Source: Dryas octopetala
Lineage: Eukaryota > Streptophyta > Magnoliopsida > Rosales > Rosaceae
Length of the DNA: 64,000 nt
NCBI GenBank assembly: GCA_963921425.1
Contig: OY992837.1
Location: 18,864,630-18,928,629, forward strand
Direction of reading: 5' to 3'
In this document: piece after piece, positions 11,778 to 21,739 of the stretch
Position numbering within the stretch: position 1 is the stretch's first letter
Layout of the letters: every line of letters begins with the position of its first letter
The notes under the pieces: generated by a model
Databases searched by the model: none
What the model was told of the DNA's origin: nothing
The model's input: only the letters and a program-made list of their open reading frames with translations
Program-made: the position numbers and the translations under genes

Positions 11778-13343
11778 GTAGCAGTCTGTGTGAACACAAG
11801 GGCCACCCCTCCCCCATGGAGAGGTTGAGGAGAGGAGAGAGTTTTTTCTTTTAGAGTGGCGGCTAGGTTTTTTCTTACGAGAAGTTAAATGATGCTTTAA
11901 GTTGTATCAGAAAAATAGTGTTACAAGGGTTAAGGCCCAAACATAATAACTATCTAACATATATATATTTTTGTCAGTTCTATTGGCAAAGGTAATAATT
12001 TGGACTTGATTGCAAAGGTACTTAAAAGCAAACTGCATGCAGGAGTATATTATATATATGCTTGTACACTTTTAAATAATAAGGACCAAAATTAAAATTC
12101 TATCATACGTACTAGAGAGACTAAAAGTGTAGCTTAGACTTTTTTATAACTCGACCAGTGTATAGCTAGTTACGCTGAAGTCAATATGAGCTCTATATAA
12201 TGGAAGAGTAGTGCAAAAGGAATATTAACGGGTAAACATTCCTAAAACATTGAAAACCTCATAAAACATAAGCAATCTCTAAACATGGCAATATTCTGTT
12301 CTAGCTACAAGGACATTATAAGCTAGCTAGCTATGTAGACGTTATACATACATACATATATCATTACTAGTGTGTTGAAACAGCATCTAAATTAACTAAA
12401 ATAAAGGAGCAAAACAGGTGGGTGGGAACTAATAGGAACCCATTTTTTGTGGCTTTGGGAAGAGAAGAATAACCAGATATTCTTGTCTTGAGAATATGAC
12501 CTATTGGCTTTAATTAGTTTGAGTTTAGATTCCCACATTGATTCCCATTCCCTAGAATCTTTAAAACATGCATATTTGCCTCCCCACAACTTTTTTCCGC
12601 AAGGAATAGCATTCCGTGGTCATTTCTCACTTTGTATTTCAGCCAATGCCATCAGATAGAGGCATGTGTGGTCAACAAATCGCAACCAATAAGCATCTAC
12701 GCGTGTGTTTGTGTGTGCGCTTATGATTGACTACCCCATAACAATTAAGATTCCCATATCCTTTTTGCTTTTCTGAGAGCTTCTTGTCTTCCAAAGTAAA
12801 TTATATTAATATGAAATCCCAGAAAAGGAAATGCAAGTACAATGAAAGAACATGCATCTTTCTACATGCTCTATTCTAAAGCAACGAATAACATTATTCA
12901 GTTTTGATGATTTGAGAGATCGAAAGGTCATAGCAGTTAGCCAGATCTATGCAGGTAGTAAAAACCCTAAAGTATTAATAATTCCCTTGTAAGTTGTAAC
13001 TCTTACAAATACTAAAGAGGAAGATATATGAAAGAAGAGGGAGTGCATGCTCGTTTAGGCAACGTCATGGAAAGCTAAGTACTTTACATATATGTACCAT
13101 TATTGGAAAGATGACCACTTGGTCCTTGAGAGACACGAAATGAAAGCTGTAACACAATATGTTTAATATTCCATTTATGGGTGCATACAATTGGTTATAA
13201 CCACTTTGAAACAGACAATCATCACTTACCTCACCAAACAAAGAACACATGCACTGCATACATTCATGTGTTTAGTCAAAACATGCATTAACATTATATA
13301 TAATATATTATATATGATAAAAACAAATTAATAGATAATAAAT
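11778..13343. other. AT-rich intergenic DNA, no gene seen
   Basis: No reading frame, RNA gene or TE terminus could be supported. The stretch holds several TATATA runs and a GTGTGTTTGTGTGTGCG run near 12705. Confidence 0.4.
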
Positions 13344-13355
13344 TCCAATTTTTAT

Positions 13356-13453
13356 TACCAACCACCTATTGATCTAATGGTTTTTTCTCTACAATATCAT
13401 AGAGGTCTAAGTTCAAATTCTCCATCCTCATGGAGTAAAAAAAAAATAAAAAA
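13356..13453 (+). mobile_element. Short SINE-like retroposon with 12-bp TSD
   Basis: An imperfect direct repeat flanks this 98-bp segment: TCCAATTTTTAT (13344-13355) and TCCAATTCTTAT (13454-13465), one mismatch. Near the start, CTATTGATCTAATGG resembles a Pol III A box. AAGTTCAAATTCT resembles a B box about 45 bp later. The 3' end is an A-rich tail. Pol III boxes, an A-tail and a variable TSD indicate a tRNA-derived SINE mobilised in trans by a LINE. The boxes are degenerate and no family is assigned. Confidence 0.6.
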
Positions 13454-13479
13454 TCCAATTCTTATGGTTTAATATATAG

Positions 13480-13484
13480 AGGAG
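13480..13484. repeat. Target-site duplication AGGAG (left of copia)
   Basis: AGGAG precedes the 5' LTR and is repeated at 18601-18605 after the 3' LTR. Confidence 0.92.
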
Positions 13485-13748
13485 TGTTAGAAATATTGCA
13501 GCCATGATACAAGGAAAATCTTGTCAACATTGATTGAAGATCAATTCGGTTTTACCTTATTTAGCTGATTGTTTAGTATAAGGAAAGAAGTTATTTTTCT
13601 TGGTCAATACTCTGGTTTTCCTGTAATTCCCTTAGACATAGGATCTAGATTACTTTCCTAATTGTATAGCCTTTCCTGTCCTTATATTCTTGTAATTGTT
13701 TTGTACATGAAAATCAATACAGTAAGCATTCAACCATAATTTCTCATA
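13485..13748 (+). repeat. copia 5' LTR (264 bp)
   Basis: It starts TGTTAGAAATATTGCAG and ends TTTCTCATA. The terminal dinucleotide is TA rather than the usual CA, in both copies, and the TSD fixes this boundary. Confidence 0.92.
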
Positions 13749-13760
13749 TGGTATCAGAGC
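13749..13760 (+). promoter_or_regulatory. copia primer-binding site (initiator tRNA-Met)
   Basis: TGGTATCAGAGC lies immediately after the 5' LTR. Confidence 0.9.
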
Positions 13761-13806
13761 CTAAATTTGATCCCAACCTTTTTTTTCACGCCTCTTCATC
13801 TTCAAC

Positions 13807-14535
13807 ATGGGTACTGAGGCAATTCTTGAAACACCAGTGTCAGGACAAACTTCTGGTCCATTACCCAACTCATCGAAAAAATCATCTAGTCTGTTATCCC
13901 ACTCAACACCTGACTATGAAGTCTCTTCACCATTCTATTTGCACCATTCAGACAATCCTGGCACCATAATTGTTTCCAAACCTCTCATTGGAGAAAATTA
14001 TCCTACATGGAGTCGTGCTGTTCGCAGGGCTCTAGAAGCCAAAAATAAATTGGGTTTTATTGATGGAACCCTTGTCAAACCTGCAGAAACTTCTCCAAAC
14101 CATGCTCAATGGATTCGTTGCAACAGTATGGTGAATTCTTGGATTGTCAATTCACTTTCTTCAGAGATTTCCAACAGCGCCATTTACACCGAGGGTGCGC
14201 TTGAAGTCTGGACTGATCTTAAGGAACGTTTTTCTCAGAAAAACGCTCCACGCATATTCGAGATACATCGGAGTATATCCAATCACCATCAAGGGATGTC
14301 CTCTGTCTCAGCCTATTACACCATTCTCAAAGGCTATTGGGATGAGCTCTCATCTTATACAACTATTTCAGCTTGCACTTGTGGTGCTACAAATTCTCGT
14401 AATGACATATTGGAGGAGCAGAGACTCATGCAATTTCTCACAGGCCTTAATGAAGTTTATTCCACCGTTCGAAGCAACATTCTGTTGATTGAACCATTAC
14501 CCACCGTCACCAAAGCTCATGCTCTCATTTTGTAG
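13807..14535 (+). CDS. copia Gag, N-terminal part, ended by an in-frame stop
   Basis: 242 residues from ATG 13807, the first in-frame methionine after the primer site. It has the usual copia Gag core: a KPLIGENYPTWSRA motif near residue 60, a WTDLKERFSQKNAPRIFEI helix region and an FLTGLNEVYSTVRSNILL motif near 215. In related elements the frame continues into a DERQRSL segment and the zinc knuckles. Here TAG at 14533-14535 interrupts it, and the frame reopens immediately in the same phase. Gag would form the cytoplasmic particle that packages element RNA, but this product lacks the RNA-binding knuckles. The stop is probably a CAG-to-TAG mutation. Confidence 0.88.
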   Translation: MGTEAILETPVSGQTSGPLPNSSKKSSSLLSHSTPDYEVSSPFYLHHSDNPGTIIVSKPLIGENYPTWSRAVRRALEAKNKLGFIDGTLVKPAETSPNHAQWIRCNSMVNSWIVNSLSSEISNSAIYTEGALEVWTDLKERFSQKNAPRIFEIHRSISNHHQGMSSVSAYYTILKGYWDELSSYTTISACTCGATNSRNDILEEQRLMQFLTGLNEVYSTVRSNILLIEPLPTVTKAHALIL

Positions 14536-14592
14536 GATGAGCGTCAACGTTCACTGAGTTTCACAACCCCACAGTCCAGTGATCAATCCGCC

Positions 14593-17500
14593 TTGGCTGC
14601 TGTTTCCCGTTCCATATCCAAACCAAAATATCATTGTGATTTTTGTAATTTGGATGGTCACACTGAATCACATTGCAGGAATAAGAATCCATCCAAATAT
14701 CATTGTAGTTTTTGTGACAAAGATGGTCACTCTGACTCTCATTGCCGTTACAAAAAAAAACAAGAAGGAAACCAATCTAATGGCAACTATGCATCGAGCA
14801 GGAACAATCAAAACAAGACGAGCAAATCCTCCTTTATTGCTGCGGTGCACACTGCTCCACCAACAGCCAACACAGGCGTGACCCTCACTCCACAGGAATA
14901 TCAACAATTCCTCTCTATGGTCTCTATTGGTAAAACTAGTCCTTTGGCTAATGGATTTGCAGGTATTACATGTGGTCTATCCTCTGTTTTTAATCCTTCT
15001 ACATGGATAATAGACTCAGGTGCTACTGACCATATAGTCTCCAATTCAAATTTGCTTGACACCAAAACACCAATTACAAATGCACCAGTTAAACTACCTA
15101 CTGGCCAAACAGCTTCTATTACACATATAGGCAAATCAAATCCAACTTCCACTTTACCTTTACAGGATGTACTCCTTGCACCTTCTTTCAAGTTCAATTT
15201 CATGTCTGTTCATAAACTTACGAAGTCATTAAATTGTTCTATTACCTTTTATCCTAATGAATGTTTCTTTCATGACCTAGTTACGAAGAAGAGGATTGGC
15301 AGGGGTAGTGTACGTGGTGGTCTCTACTACTTGGACTCCGAAACGACACCAATTATCTCCAATATAGTCTCTTCAAATTTCAATCTTTGGCATTGGCGTT
15401 TAGGCCATCCTTCCCATATTGTTCAATCTAACATTTCTCAAATTTCAGATTCAGTTTCTTGCTTTAATAAGGACAATTGTTTCATTTGTCCATTAGCAAA
15501 ACATTCTAGAACTCCTTTTCCTTTAAGTATTATTTCAAGTTCAAAATGTTTTGATTTAATACATTGTGATGTTTGGGGTCCATATTTCATACCTTCTCTT
15601 AACGGTGCAAAATATTTTTTAACTATTGTTGATGATTATTCTCGTTGTACTTGGACTTACCTCATGCATTTTAAATCAGAATCATATATCCACACTTATA
15701 CAACATTTTTTTTCCATGGTGAAACTCAATTCAATTCTTCTATATGCAAAATTCGTACAAATAATGGGTTAGAATTTATCAATGCTAACCTTCAACAGTT
15801 TTTTTCATCCATGGGAGTGCTACATCAACGCACATGCGTTGGGACACCACAACAGAATGGTGTTGTCGAGAGGAAGCATCGTCATCTTCTCAATGTAGCA
15901 CGCTCACTCCGTTTTCAATCACATCTTCCTTTACAATTTTGGGGAGAATGCATTTTGACAGCCACCTATCTCATCAATCGGTTACCAAGGAAGATTTTAA
16001 AAGGTAAAACACCCTATGAAATTTTATTTGGTAAACAACCCCCATACACTCATTTACGCATCTTTGGTTGTCTCTGTTTTGCAAATAATGTCTTACACAA
16101 AGAACACAAATTTGATAAACGAGCTACACCTGGTATTTTTGTTGGTTACCCACCTAATCAAAAAGGATACAAAATTTATGATTATGCATCCAATAAAATA
16201 TTTATTAGTAGAGATGTCCAATTTTTTGAAACTCATTTTCCCTATGCAAAATCCTCTTCCTCTAATGTTCACGCAATTAAACCACCTCCCAATATTTCTC
16301 CATTACCAATTAATATTGATGATGATGACACAATCCCTTCTTTACCTTCCGCTGCACCAAACATTACACCCACCAGTATCCAAACAATTCCTTCCATCGC
16401 CACACCTCCTAAATCTACAATTGACACATCCTTCTCCCCAACTCCCATAACCACACCTCCGACTTTTGCACCTGACACGTCACCTACCACACTGCCACTT
16501 CTCTCTCCTACCACTTCTGAACATATTTCATCTCCAAATCCTTCATTATCTCCTTCTCCACTTGTTCGTCAACTTGCTTTCCCAACGTCTCCTTCTTCAG
16601 ATGAAATTCTTGAGCCACGCACAAGACGCCCTCCCGTCAAGCTCCTCGACTACCACTGTTACAACACCCATGTCAGTTCCTCTCCTTCAACTCTGGTTCC
16701 CAAAGGTACCCGATATCCCTTATCTTCTTATCTCACTTATACCAATATTTCTACCCCTCATAATGCTTTTTTGAGTTCTATTTCAATGGTGGAGGAACCC
16801 ACCTCATATTCACAGGCTTCTCTTATTCCTCACTGGTGTGATGCTATGCGAGCTAAATTACAAGCTCTTGAATCGAATTCCACATGGTCTCTTGTTCCTC
16901 TGCCCACTCATAAGCGTCCTATCGGATGTAAATGGGTCTACAAGGTCAAACGAAATTCTGATGGTACTATAGAACGTTTCAAGGCCCGTCTTGTTGCCAA
17001 AGGATACACCCAACTCGAAGGTATTGATTATAAAGAAACCTTCTCTCCTGTTGCAAAATTGGTCACGGTTCGGGTGTTACTCACAATTGCTGCCTCCAAG
17101 GAATGGCCTCTTCATCAATTGGATGTCAATAATGCTTTTTTGCATGGTGACCTCCATGAGGAAGTATATATGCAGCCCCCGCCTGGATATGTCTGTAAGG
17201 GGGAGAATCTTGTTTTCAAATTACACAAGTCTTTATACGGACTCAAGCAGGCTTCTCGACAATGGTTTGCCAAATTTTCTCATGCCATCAAAGAGGCCGG
17301 CTACACTCAATCTACAGCCGATTACTCTCTATTTTATAAACACAAAGGTACATCTTCTGTATTTCTACTGGTGTATGTTGATGATGTTATAATCACAGGT
17401 TCAGATATGAATGAGATTTCCAACCTTAAAAGCTTTCTCCATCAACGTTTCAAGCTTAAGGATTTGGGTAATCTCAAATATTTCCTTGACATTGAAGTGT

Positions 17501-17769
17501 CTAGATCACGAAAAGGCATTTGTTTAAATCAACGCAAATATGCCTTAGACATTATAAAAGACACTGGTTTATTGGGAGCTAAACCCGAGTCTCTTCCCAT
17601 GGAAGAAAATCTGAAGCTGAATAATGTGGATGACGATTTGTTACATAAACCTGCCTCGTATCGACGTTTGATCGGACGGCTGATTTACCTCACAGTTACA
17701 AGGCCAGACATTCTTTTGCAGTTAATATTCTCAGCCAATTCATGCATCAGCCACGCACACCACACATGA
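14593..17769 (+). CDS. copia Gag C-terminus and Pol (protease, integrase, RT), frameshifted at the end
   Basis: Same frame as the Gag piece. The ATG at 14593 is simply the first after the stop. In order: two CX2CX4HX4C zinc knuckles (residues about 15-50); aspartic protease IDSGATDH (about 140); integrase HHCC region (HWRLGH ... CFICPLAKH, about 265-305); integrase core with IHCDVWGP, then NNGLEF where an Asp is expected (residue 390), then [10 protein letters not shown] with [22 protein letters not shown] and the catalytic YVDD (about 928). Reading fails near 17713, where one base appears to be missing, and the frame ends at 17769. RNase H continues in another frame. Its role would be cDNA synthesis and integration, but it is probably non-functional. 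Confidence 0.92.
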   Translation: MAAVSRSISKPKYHCDFCNLDGHTESHCRNKNPSKYHCSFCDKDGHSDSHCRYKKKQEGNQSNGNYASSRNNQNKTSKSSFIAAVHTAPPTANTGVTLTPQEYQQFLSMVSIGKTSPLANGFAGITCGLSSVFNPSTWIIDSGATDHIVSNSNLLDTKTPITNAPVKLPTGQTASITHIGKSNPTSTLPLQDVLLAPSFKFNFMSVHKLTKSLNCSITFYPNECFFHDLVTKKRIGRGSVRGGLYYLDSETTPIISNIVSSNFNLWHWRLGHPSHIVQSNISQISDSVSCFNKDNCFICPLAKHSRTPFPLSIISSSKCFDLIHCDVWGPYFIPSLNGAKYFLTIVDDYSRCTWTYLMHFKSESYIHTYTTFFFHGETQFNSSICKIRTNNGLEFINANLQQFFSSMGVLHQRTCVGTPQQNGVVERKHRHLLNVARSLRFQSHLPLQFWGECILTATYLINRLPRKILKGKTPYEILFGKQPPYTHLRIFGCLCFANNVLHKEHKFDKRATPGIFVGYPPNQKGYKIYDYASNKIFISRDVQFFETHFPYAKSSSSNVHAIKPPPNISPLPINIDDDDTIPSLPSAAPNITPTSIQTIPSIATPPKSTIDTSFSPTPITTPPTFAPDTSPTTLPLLSPTTSEHISSPNPSLSPSPLVRQLAFPTSPSSDEILEPRTRRPPVKLLDYHCYNTHVSSSPSTLVPKGTRYPLSSYLTYTNISTPHNAFLSSISMVEEPTSYSQASLIPHWCDAMRAKLQALESNSTWSLVPLPTHKRPIGCKWVYKVKRNSDGTIERFKARLVAKGYTQLEGIDYKETFSPVAKLVTVRVLLTIAASKEWPLHQLDVNNAFLHGDLHEEVYMQPPPGYVCKGENLVFKLHKSLYGLKQASRQWFAKFSHAIKEAGYTQSTADYSLFYKHKGTSSVFLLVYVDDVIITGSDMNEISNLKSFLHQRFKLKDLGNLKYFLDIEVSRSRKGICLNQRKYALDIIKDTGLLGAKPESLPMEENLKLNNVDDDLLHKPASYRRLIGRLIYLTVTRPDILLQLIFSANSCISHAHHT

Positions 17770-18329
17770 ACGCGGCTAAACGTTTAGTTCATTATTTAAA
17801 AGGTTCTCCCGGTCAAGGTATTTTACTCCTTTCTCATAATGAACTGAAGCTACAAGCATTTTGTGATTCTGACTGGGCTAGTTGTCCAATGACAAGAAGA
17901 TCAACTACTAGTTATTGTATATTTCTCGGTGCGAGCTCGATTTCGTGGAAAACAAAGAAACAGCCAACCGTTTCTAGATCCTCTTCTGAAGCCGAGTATC
18001 GAGCAATGGCTGTAGCTACTTGTGAGCTACAATGGTTACGGTATCTTCTACAAGATTTTGGAGTGCCACATTCCTTTCCTAGTATACTCTACTGTGACAA
18101 CAAAGCTGCCATTTATATAGCAGCAAATCCAGTTTACCAGGAACGAACCAAACACATTGAGATTGATTGTCATGTTGTTCGTGAGAAAATTCAAGATGGT
18201 TCTTTATGTACTGCGTTTCTTCCTTCCAAAGAACAGATTGGAGATCTTTTTACCAAAGCTTTGGGCAAGGAAGCTTTTCTACGATTGAGGTCCAAGTTGA
18301 ACGTTTTAGACATACATGCTCCAACTTGA
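17716..18329 (+). CDS. copia RNase H and Pol C-terminus (shifted frame)
   Basis: Continuation of Pol after the frameshift; the first in-frame ATG is 17742. It contains [11 protein letters not shown], RNase H CDSDWA (catalytic Asp), the SSSEAEYRA motif (Glu), YCDNKAA (Asp) and the typical C-terminal [10 protein letters not shown]. It ends at a stop seven bases before the polypurine tract (18334). All visible RNase H catalytic residues are present. It depends on the upstream frame, so it is not expected to be translated alone. Confidence 0.9.
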
Positions 18330-18336
18330 GGGGGAG
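18327..18336 (+). promoter_or_regulatory. copia polypurine tract
   Basis: TTGAGGGGGAG directly precedes the 3' LTR. It primes plus-strand DNA synthesis. Confidence 0.85.
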
Positions 18337-18600
18337 TGTTAGAAATATTGCAGCCATGATACAAGGAAAATCTTGTCAACATTGATTGAAGATCAATTCG
18401 GTTTTACCTTATTTAGCTGATTGTTTAGTATAAGGAAAGAAGTTATTTTTCTTGGTCAATACTCTGGTTTTCCTGTAATTCCCTTAGACATAGGATCTAG
18501 ATTACTTTCCTAATTGTATAGCCTTTCCTGTCCTTATATTCTTGTAATTGTTTTGTACATGAAAATCAATACAGTAAGCATTCAACCATAATTTCTCATA
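18337..18600 (+). repeat. copia 3' LTR (264 bp)
   Basis: Identical to 13485-13748. Followed by the TSD AGGAG at 18601-18605. Confidence 0.92.
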
Positions 18601-18605
18601 AGGAG

Positions 18606-19487
18606 CAAACATAGAAAGAGATACATTAATATGTTATAGAATGTGTAGGAATTAACAAGAGTTAATTAGATATACACCAATTTATGAGGCCCAATTTGAT
18701 ATTACCCCATCTCTTTGATATAAACCCATTTTTGAATTTGTCACGTAGGATTTTATATTTTATGCAAAAAATTCATTTTTGTGATTTCCTCTTTTACCCT
18801 TTGAGTTGAAAAAAGGTAAATTTTGTGTTTGTCAATTAATGCCTTATTTCAAGGTATTGTCATCAATTTTTTTTTAATTAATTGTCATTAATTTATGAAG
18901 TTGAATATTAATATTTTTCATTTATGGTTTTTGTTTTCAAATTTCAAAATATGTTTGATCTTATCCAATTTAATGTCAAATCCCTCGCAAAAGGTCCATT
19001 CATCACATGTTTGCAGTATGAAGTTTCTTATTAATTACCCTAGTACTAAGGTTTCATAGATACAAAAAAACAAAAAAAATGGTTCACCAGGCTAACTACC
19101 CATGGTAAAAGGTAGTTTTTGACTAAAAAACGTTAGAAGAAGGTTATGTATTACGACCAAACCCTTTTAAAATGTGTTTTATGACTATCAGACCTTGCGC
19201 AAAGGCAGTTTACAAATACCAAACCTTGTGAATAGGCAACTTATGAAAAGGTAGATTATGAATTTCAAACCATGTAAATATATCAAACCTTTGGAATAGG
19301 TAGTATAAAAGAAATAGTAAAGGATCAAACCGATTCTGATAAAAGAAATAGTAAAGGATCAAAACTCATTCACACAAAAAATATTATTTTGACAATCGAT
19401 CGCTAAGCATTCTTATTTACATTAGATGTAGGTAAAAAACAAATTAATTTCTGTAAGATTGAAGGAAATAGAAGAAGGTGTACTTAG
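18606..19487. other. AT-rich intergenic DNA, no gene seen
   Basis: No credible reading frame. Between about 19170 and 19310 there are loosely repeated phrases (ACCTTG..AAAGGCAG, ACCTTGTGAATAGGCAAC, CAAACC) suggesting a decayed short tandem repeat. Confidence 0.35.
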
Positions 19488-19820
19488 TCATACCTATAGT
19501 ACAGGTTACAATCCGTTGGTCTCAACAAACCTCCACCGTAGGTTTCTCTGATCACACGAACAACACACCTCCACCGTAGGTTTGAAACCTCCAAATCCCT
19601 AAAATTTGATGTAGTAACCCACAACTGAAGTTTCACTTTCTTCACTTTCCTGATTCTGTGATCATACCTACAATAGAGGTTCCAATACGTTTCTCTGATC
19701 GCACGACCAACAAACCTCCACTGTAGGTGTCAATCTCCTAAATCCCTAAAATTTGATGTTGTAACCCAGAACTGCAGCTTCACTTTCTTCACTTTCTCGT
19801 TTCTCTGATCAATTGCAGAA
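19488..19820. repeat. Direct tandem duplication, unit about 174 bp, two copies
   Basis: TCATACCTA at 19488 recurs at 19662. In the same order within each copy come CAACAAACCTCCAC.GTAGGT, AAATCCCTAAAATTTGATGT, GTAACCCA and TTTCACTTTCTTCACTTTC. Divergence is moderate. No coding is seen. Confidence 0.7.
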
Positions 19821-20210
19821 GCCCTAATAAACATGTAGTGACCCATTAATTCTCTCATCTACTATAGGAGTGATTCTTGCAATCATAATATTTAGAGGAT
19901 TTTGCGGTAATAAACCTATTTGACTATAGGAGTGATTCTTGCTAATTATATGGCATCAGAAAGGAGGCAACGCTTCAACATTTTAGGCATGAATGTTGCT
20001 AAACGTATTTGCATACCTGATAAGAAGGAATGGCATATTCCGTAAATATAATAAAAAACACACCCAAACTATTATCTGAAATCAGAAAATAAAAAAACAA
20101 AAACACTTAATTAGTTTACCTAATCGGCCTATTTTAAAATGGGGTATTCAAAATGGGGGTATATATAAAGGACTCAATTAACAACCAACCTCAGACAAGA
20201 CATAGAAGGC
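19821..20210. other. Intergenic DNA flanking the CACTA element
   Basis: No gene seen. A repeated phrase (ACTATAGGAGTGATTCTTGC) occurs near 19861 and 19923, a short local duplication. Confidence 0.35.
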
Positions 20211-20213
20211 TTA
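20211..20213. repeat. Target-site duplication TTA (left)
   Basis: Matched by TTA at 26925-26927. A 3-bp TSD is the CACTA hallmark. Confidence 0.88.
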
Positions 20214-20233
20214 CACTACAAGAAAAAAGGGTT

Positions 20234-20660
20234 TGGGAGAGGAACGGAATTCGTCGCCCAAAGTAGAGTTTCGTCGCCCAAAAGTTTGGGCGACGAAACT
20301 GGTTCGTCGAGCAATTCTTCGCCCAAAATGTGTCGCCCAAGAGTTTGGGCGACGAATCCATAAATTTCGTCGCCCAAAGACACCAGGGGGCGACGAATTT
20401 TTTTTGTCTCCCAAAACATAAATTTCGTCGCCCAAAGAATGTTTAGGCGACGGACAAATTTCGTCGCCCAAAGAGGGTTTGGGCGACGAACCCACTTATT
20501 CGTCGCCCAAAGCATGTTTGGGCGACGAAATTATCCGTCGCCTAAACAAGATTTGGGAGAGGAAAAGCTAATTTCCTCGCTGGAACGTGCTTTGGGCGAC
20601 GAACAAATTTCGTCACCCAAATATGGTTTGGGCGACGAAATTTGTCCGTCGCCCAAACGT
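20234..20660. repeat. Left subterminal repeat array of the CACTA element
   Basis: At least a dozen copies of a 12-14 bp word TTCGTCGCCCAAA or its complement TTTGGGCGACGAA occur at short intervals, usually as alternating inverted pairs. Such arrays bind the element-encoded TNPA-like protein in En/Spm. Variants include GTCGCCTAAA, GTCACCCAAA and TTTGGGAGAGGAA. Open frames over it are repeat artefacts. Confidence 0.88.
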
Positions 20661-20844
20661 ATTTTATTTAAAAAAAAAATTTTTATTTAAATTATATATA
20701 TGAATTTAATATTAAAAAAAATCTTTATTCAAAAATTATATAAAACAAAATTAATAAATTTATATATATCCAAAATATTCATACAAAGTAGAAACAATTT
20801 AATTAATACATACAACAATTTAATTAATACATACATACAAATAA

Positions 20845-21632
20845 CTAATGGCCCCCTAGGTCAGTAGCATCATCGACACCGGTGGAGGAGTCTGGCATGC
20901 ACTGGTCGATGTTGGGCGGCAGCACAAACCCAGGTACAATCCTGGCCAACTGGCCAAACATCTGCTGCATCTACTGCACCTTACTCGTCTGCTCCGCATA
21001 TGCCGCTCTCGATTCTTCTAGCTGACCCTTCAACAACTGCACTTCAGTGGTCAGGTTGACTATATCTGCAGATGGCTGAGATGAAGACCCGGCGCTGAGA
21101 TCACGAACCCGACCCGCTCCCATTCCGCGTATCTCCCTACCACGCCTAACACCCAGTGTCTCCGTCATAATACGAAGACCGGCATCGGGATCGGGGACTG
21201 AGATCGTCTCCAACGGAGTGTCCGGAGGGTACTGGCTGGTCACCTCCTCCAAATAACTCGCCTTCTTGGCGAGCATCTCAGCCTTCAAAATATTATACAC
21301 AAGTTAGGAATTAAGAAATCAAATACAAAAATTTAAATTTGTGAAATAAAACTAAAATATAAAAAACTAACGTGCTTCGCCTTGCCCTTGTCGTTGCCGG
21401 GTCGGGCATAAACATCCCCGTAGTTGTCGACCTCCGGAAATTGCGAACCAGCCTGAAAAAGAATGTAATGTTGACAAAAACTCAAACAATACTAAGGAAT
21501 ATATATATATTAAATTAAATAATAGCGCACCTGACGATATGACTCCACCCGGTATGAGAAGGGCATGGAACCACCATGATGATCAATCCTTGCGGGCGCT
21601 TTCCGGTTCTGAAGATTGGCATTCGACTTCCT
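20845..21632 (-). CDS. CACTA second protein (Transposase_24/PttA-like), three terminal exons, one in-frame stop
   Basis: Three exons read cleanly on the minus strand with GT-AG borders and phase-0 joins: 21632-21531, 21452-21372 and 21282-20845. They encode a conserved-looking HHGGSMPFSYR segment, an EVDNYGDVYARPG segment, then AEMLAKKASYLEE and a C-terminal coiled-coil-like region (LTTEVQLLKGQLEESRA). The layout resembles the plant Transposase_24/PttA family carried by CACTA elements, thought to bind DNA or regulate transposition. A TAG at 20973-20971 interrupts the last exon 42 codons before the final stop at 20847-20845, and is probably a CAG-to-TAG change. Upstream exons are missing, apparently lost in the deletion that also cut TNP2. 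Confidence 0.62.
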
Positions 21633-21739
21633 CTGTTAAATATGAAGCAAATTGGAAATGCACATATTAGTGTATACACAATAAAGGAATAACATAAGAA
21701 AAAATAATTGTGAAGTCGAAGAATATCGAAGAATATCGA

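Larger units (their letters stand above)
13485..18600 (+). mobile_element. Ty1/copia LTR retrotransposon (5116 bp), full length, coding broken
   Basis: Two LTRs of 264 bp (13485-13748 and 18337-18600) are identical base for base as far as I can read. They are flanked by perfect AGGAG TSDs. The interior has a tRNA-Met primer site, gag, protease, integrase, RT and RNase H in that order (copia order, with integrase before RT), and a polypurine tract. Identical LTRs mean a very recent insertion. Yet coding carries a stop at 14533, a changed integrase catalytic residue at 15760 and a frameshift near 17713. It inserted 20 bp right of the SINE TSD. The lineage within copia is not assigned. Confidence 0.93.

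Noticed and set aside
14530..14545. Programmed stop-codon readthrough in the copia gag
   Set aside because: The following GAT does not match known readthrough contexts, the stop falls inside Gag before the zinc knuckles, and a CAG-to-TAG mutation explains it more simply.
20211..20690. Several frames with RRPK/SSPK repeats
   Set aside because: They are translations of the CACTA subterminal word in different phases.
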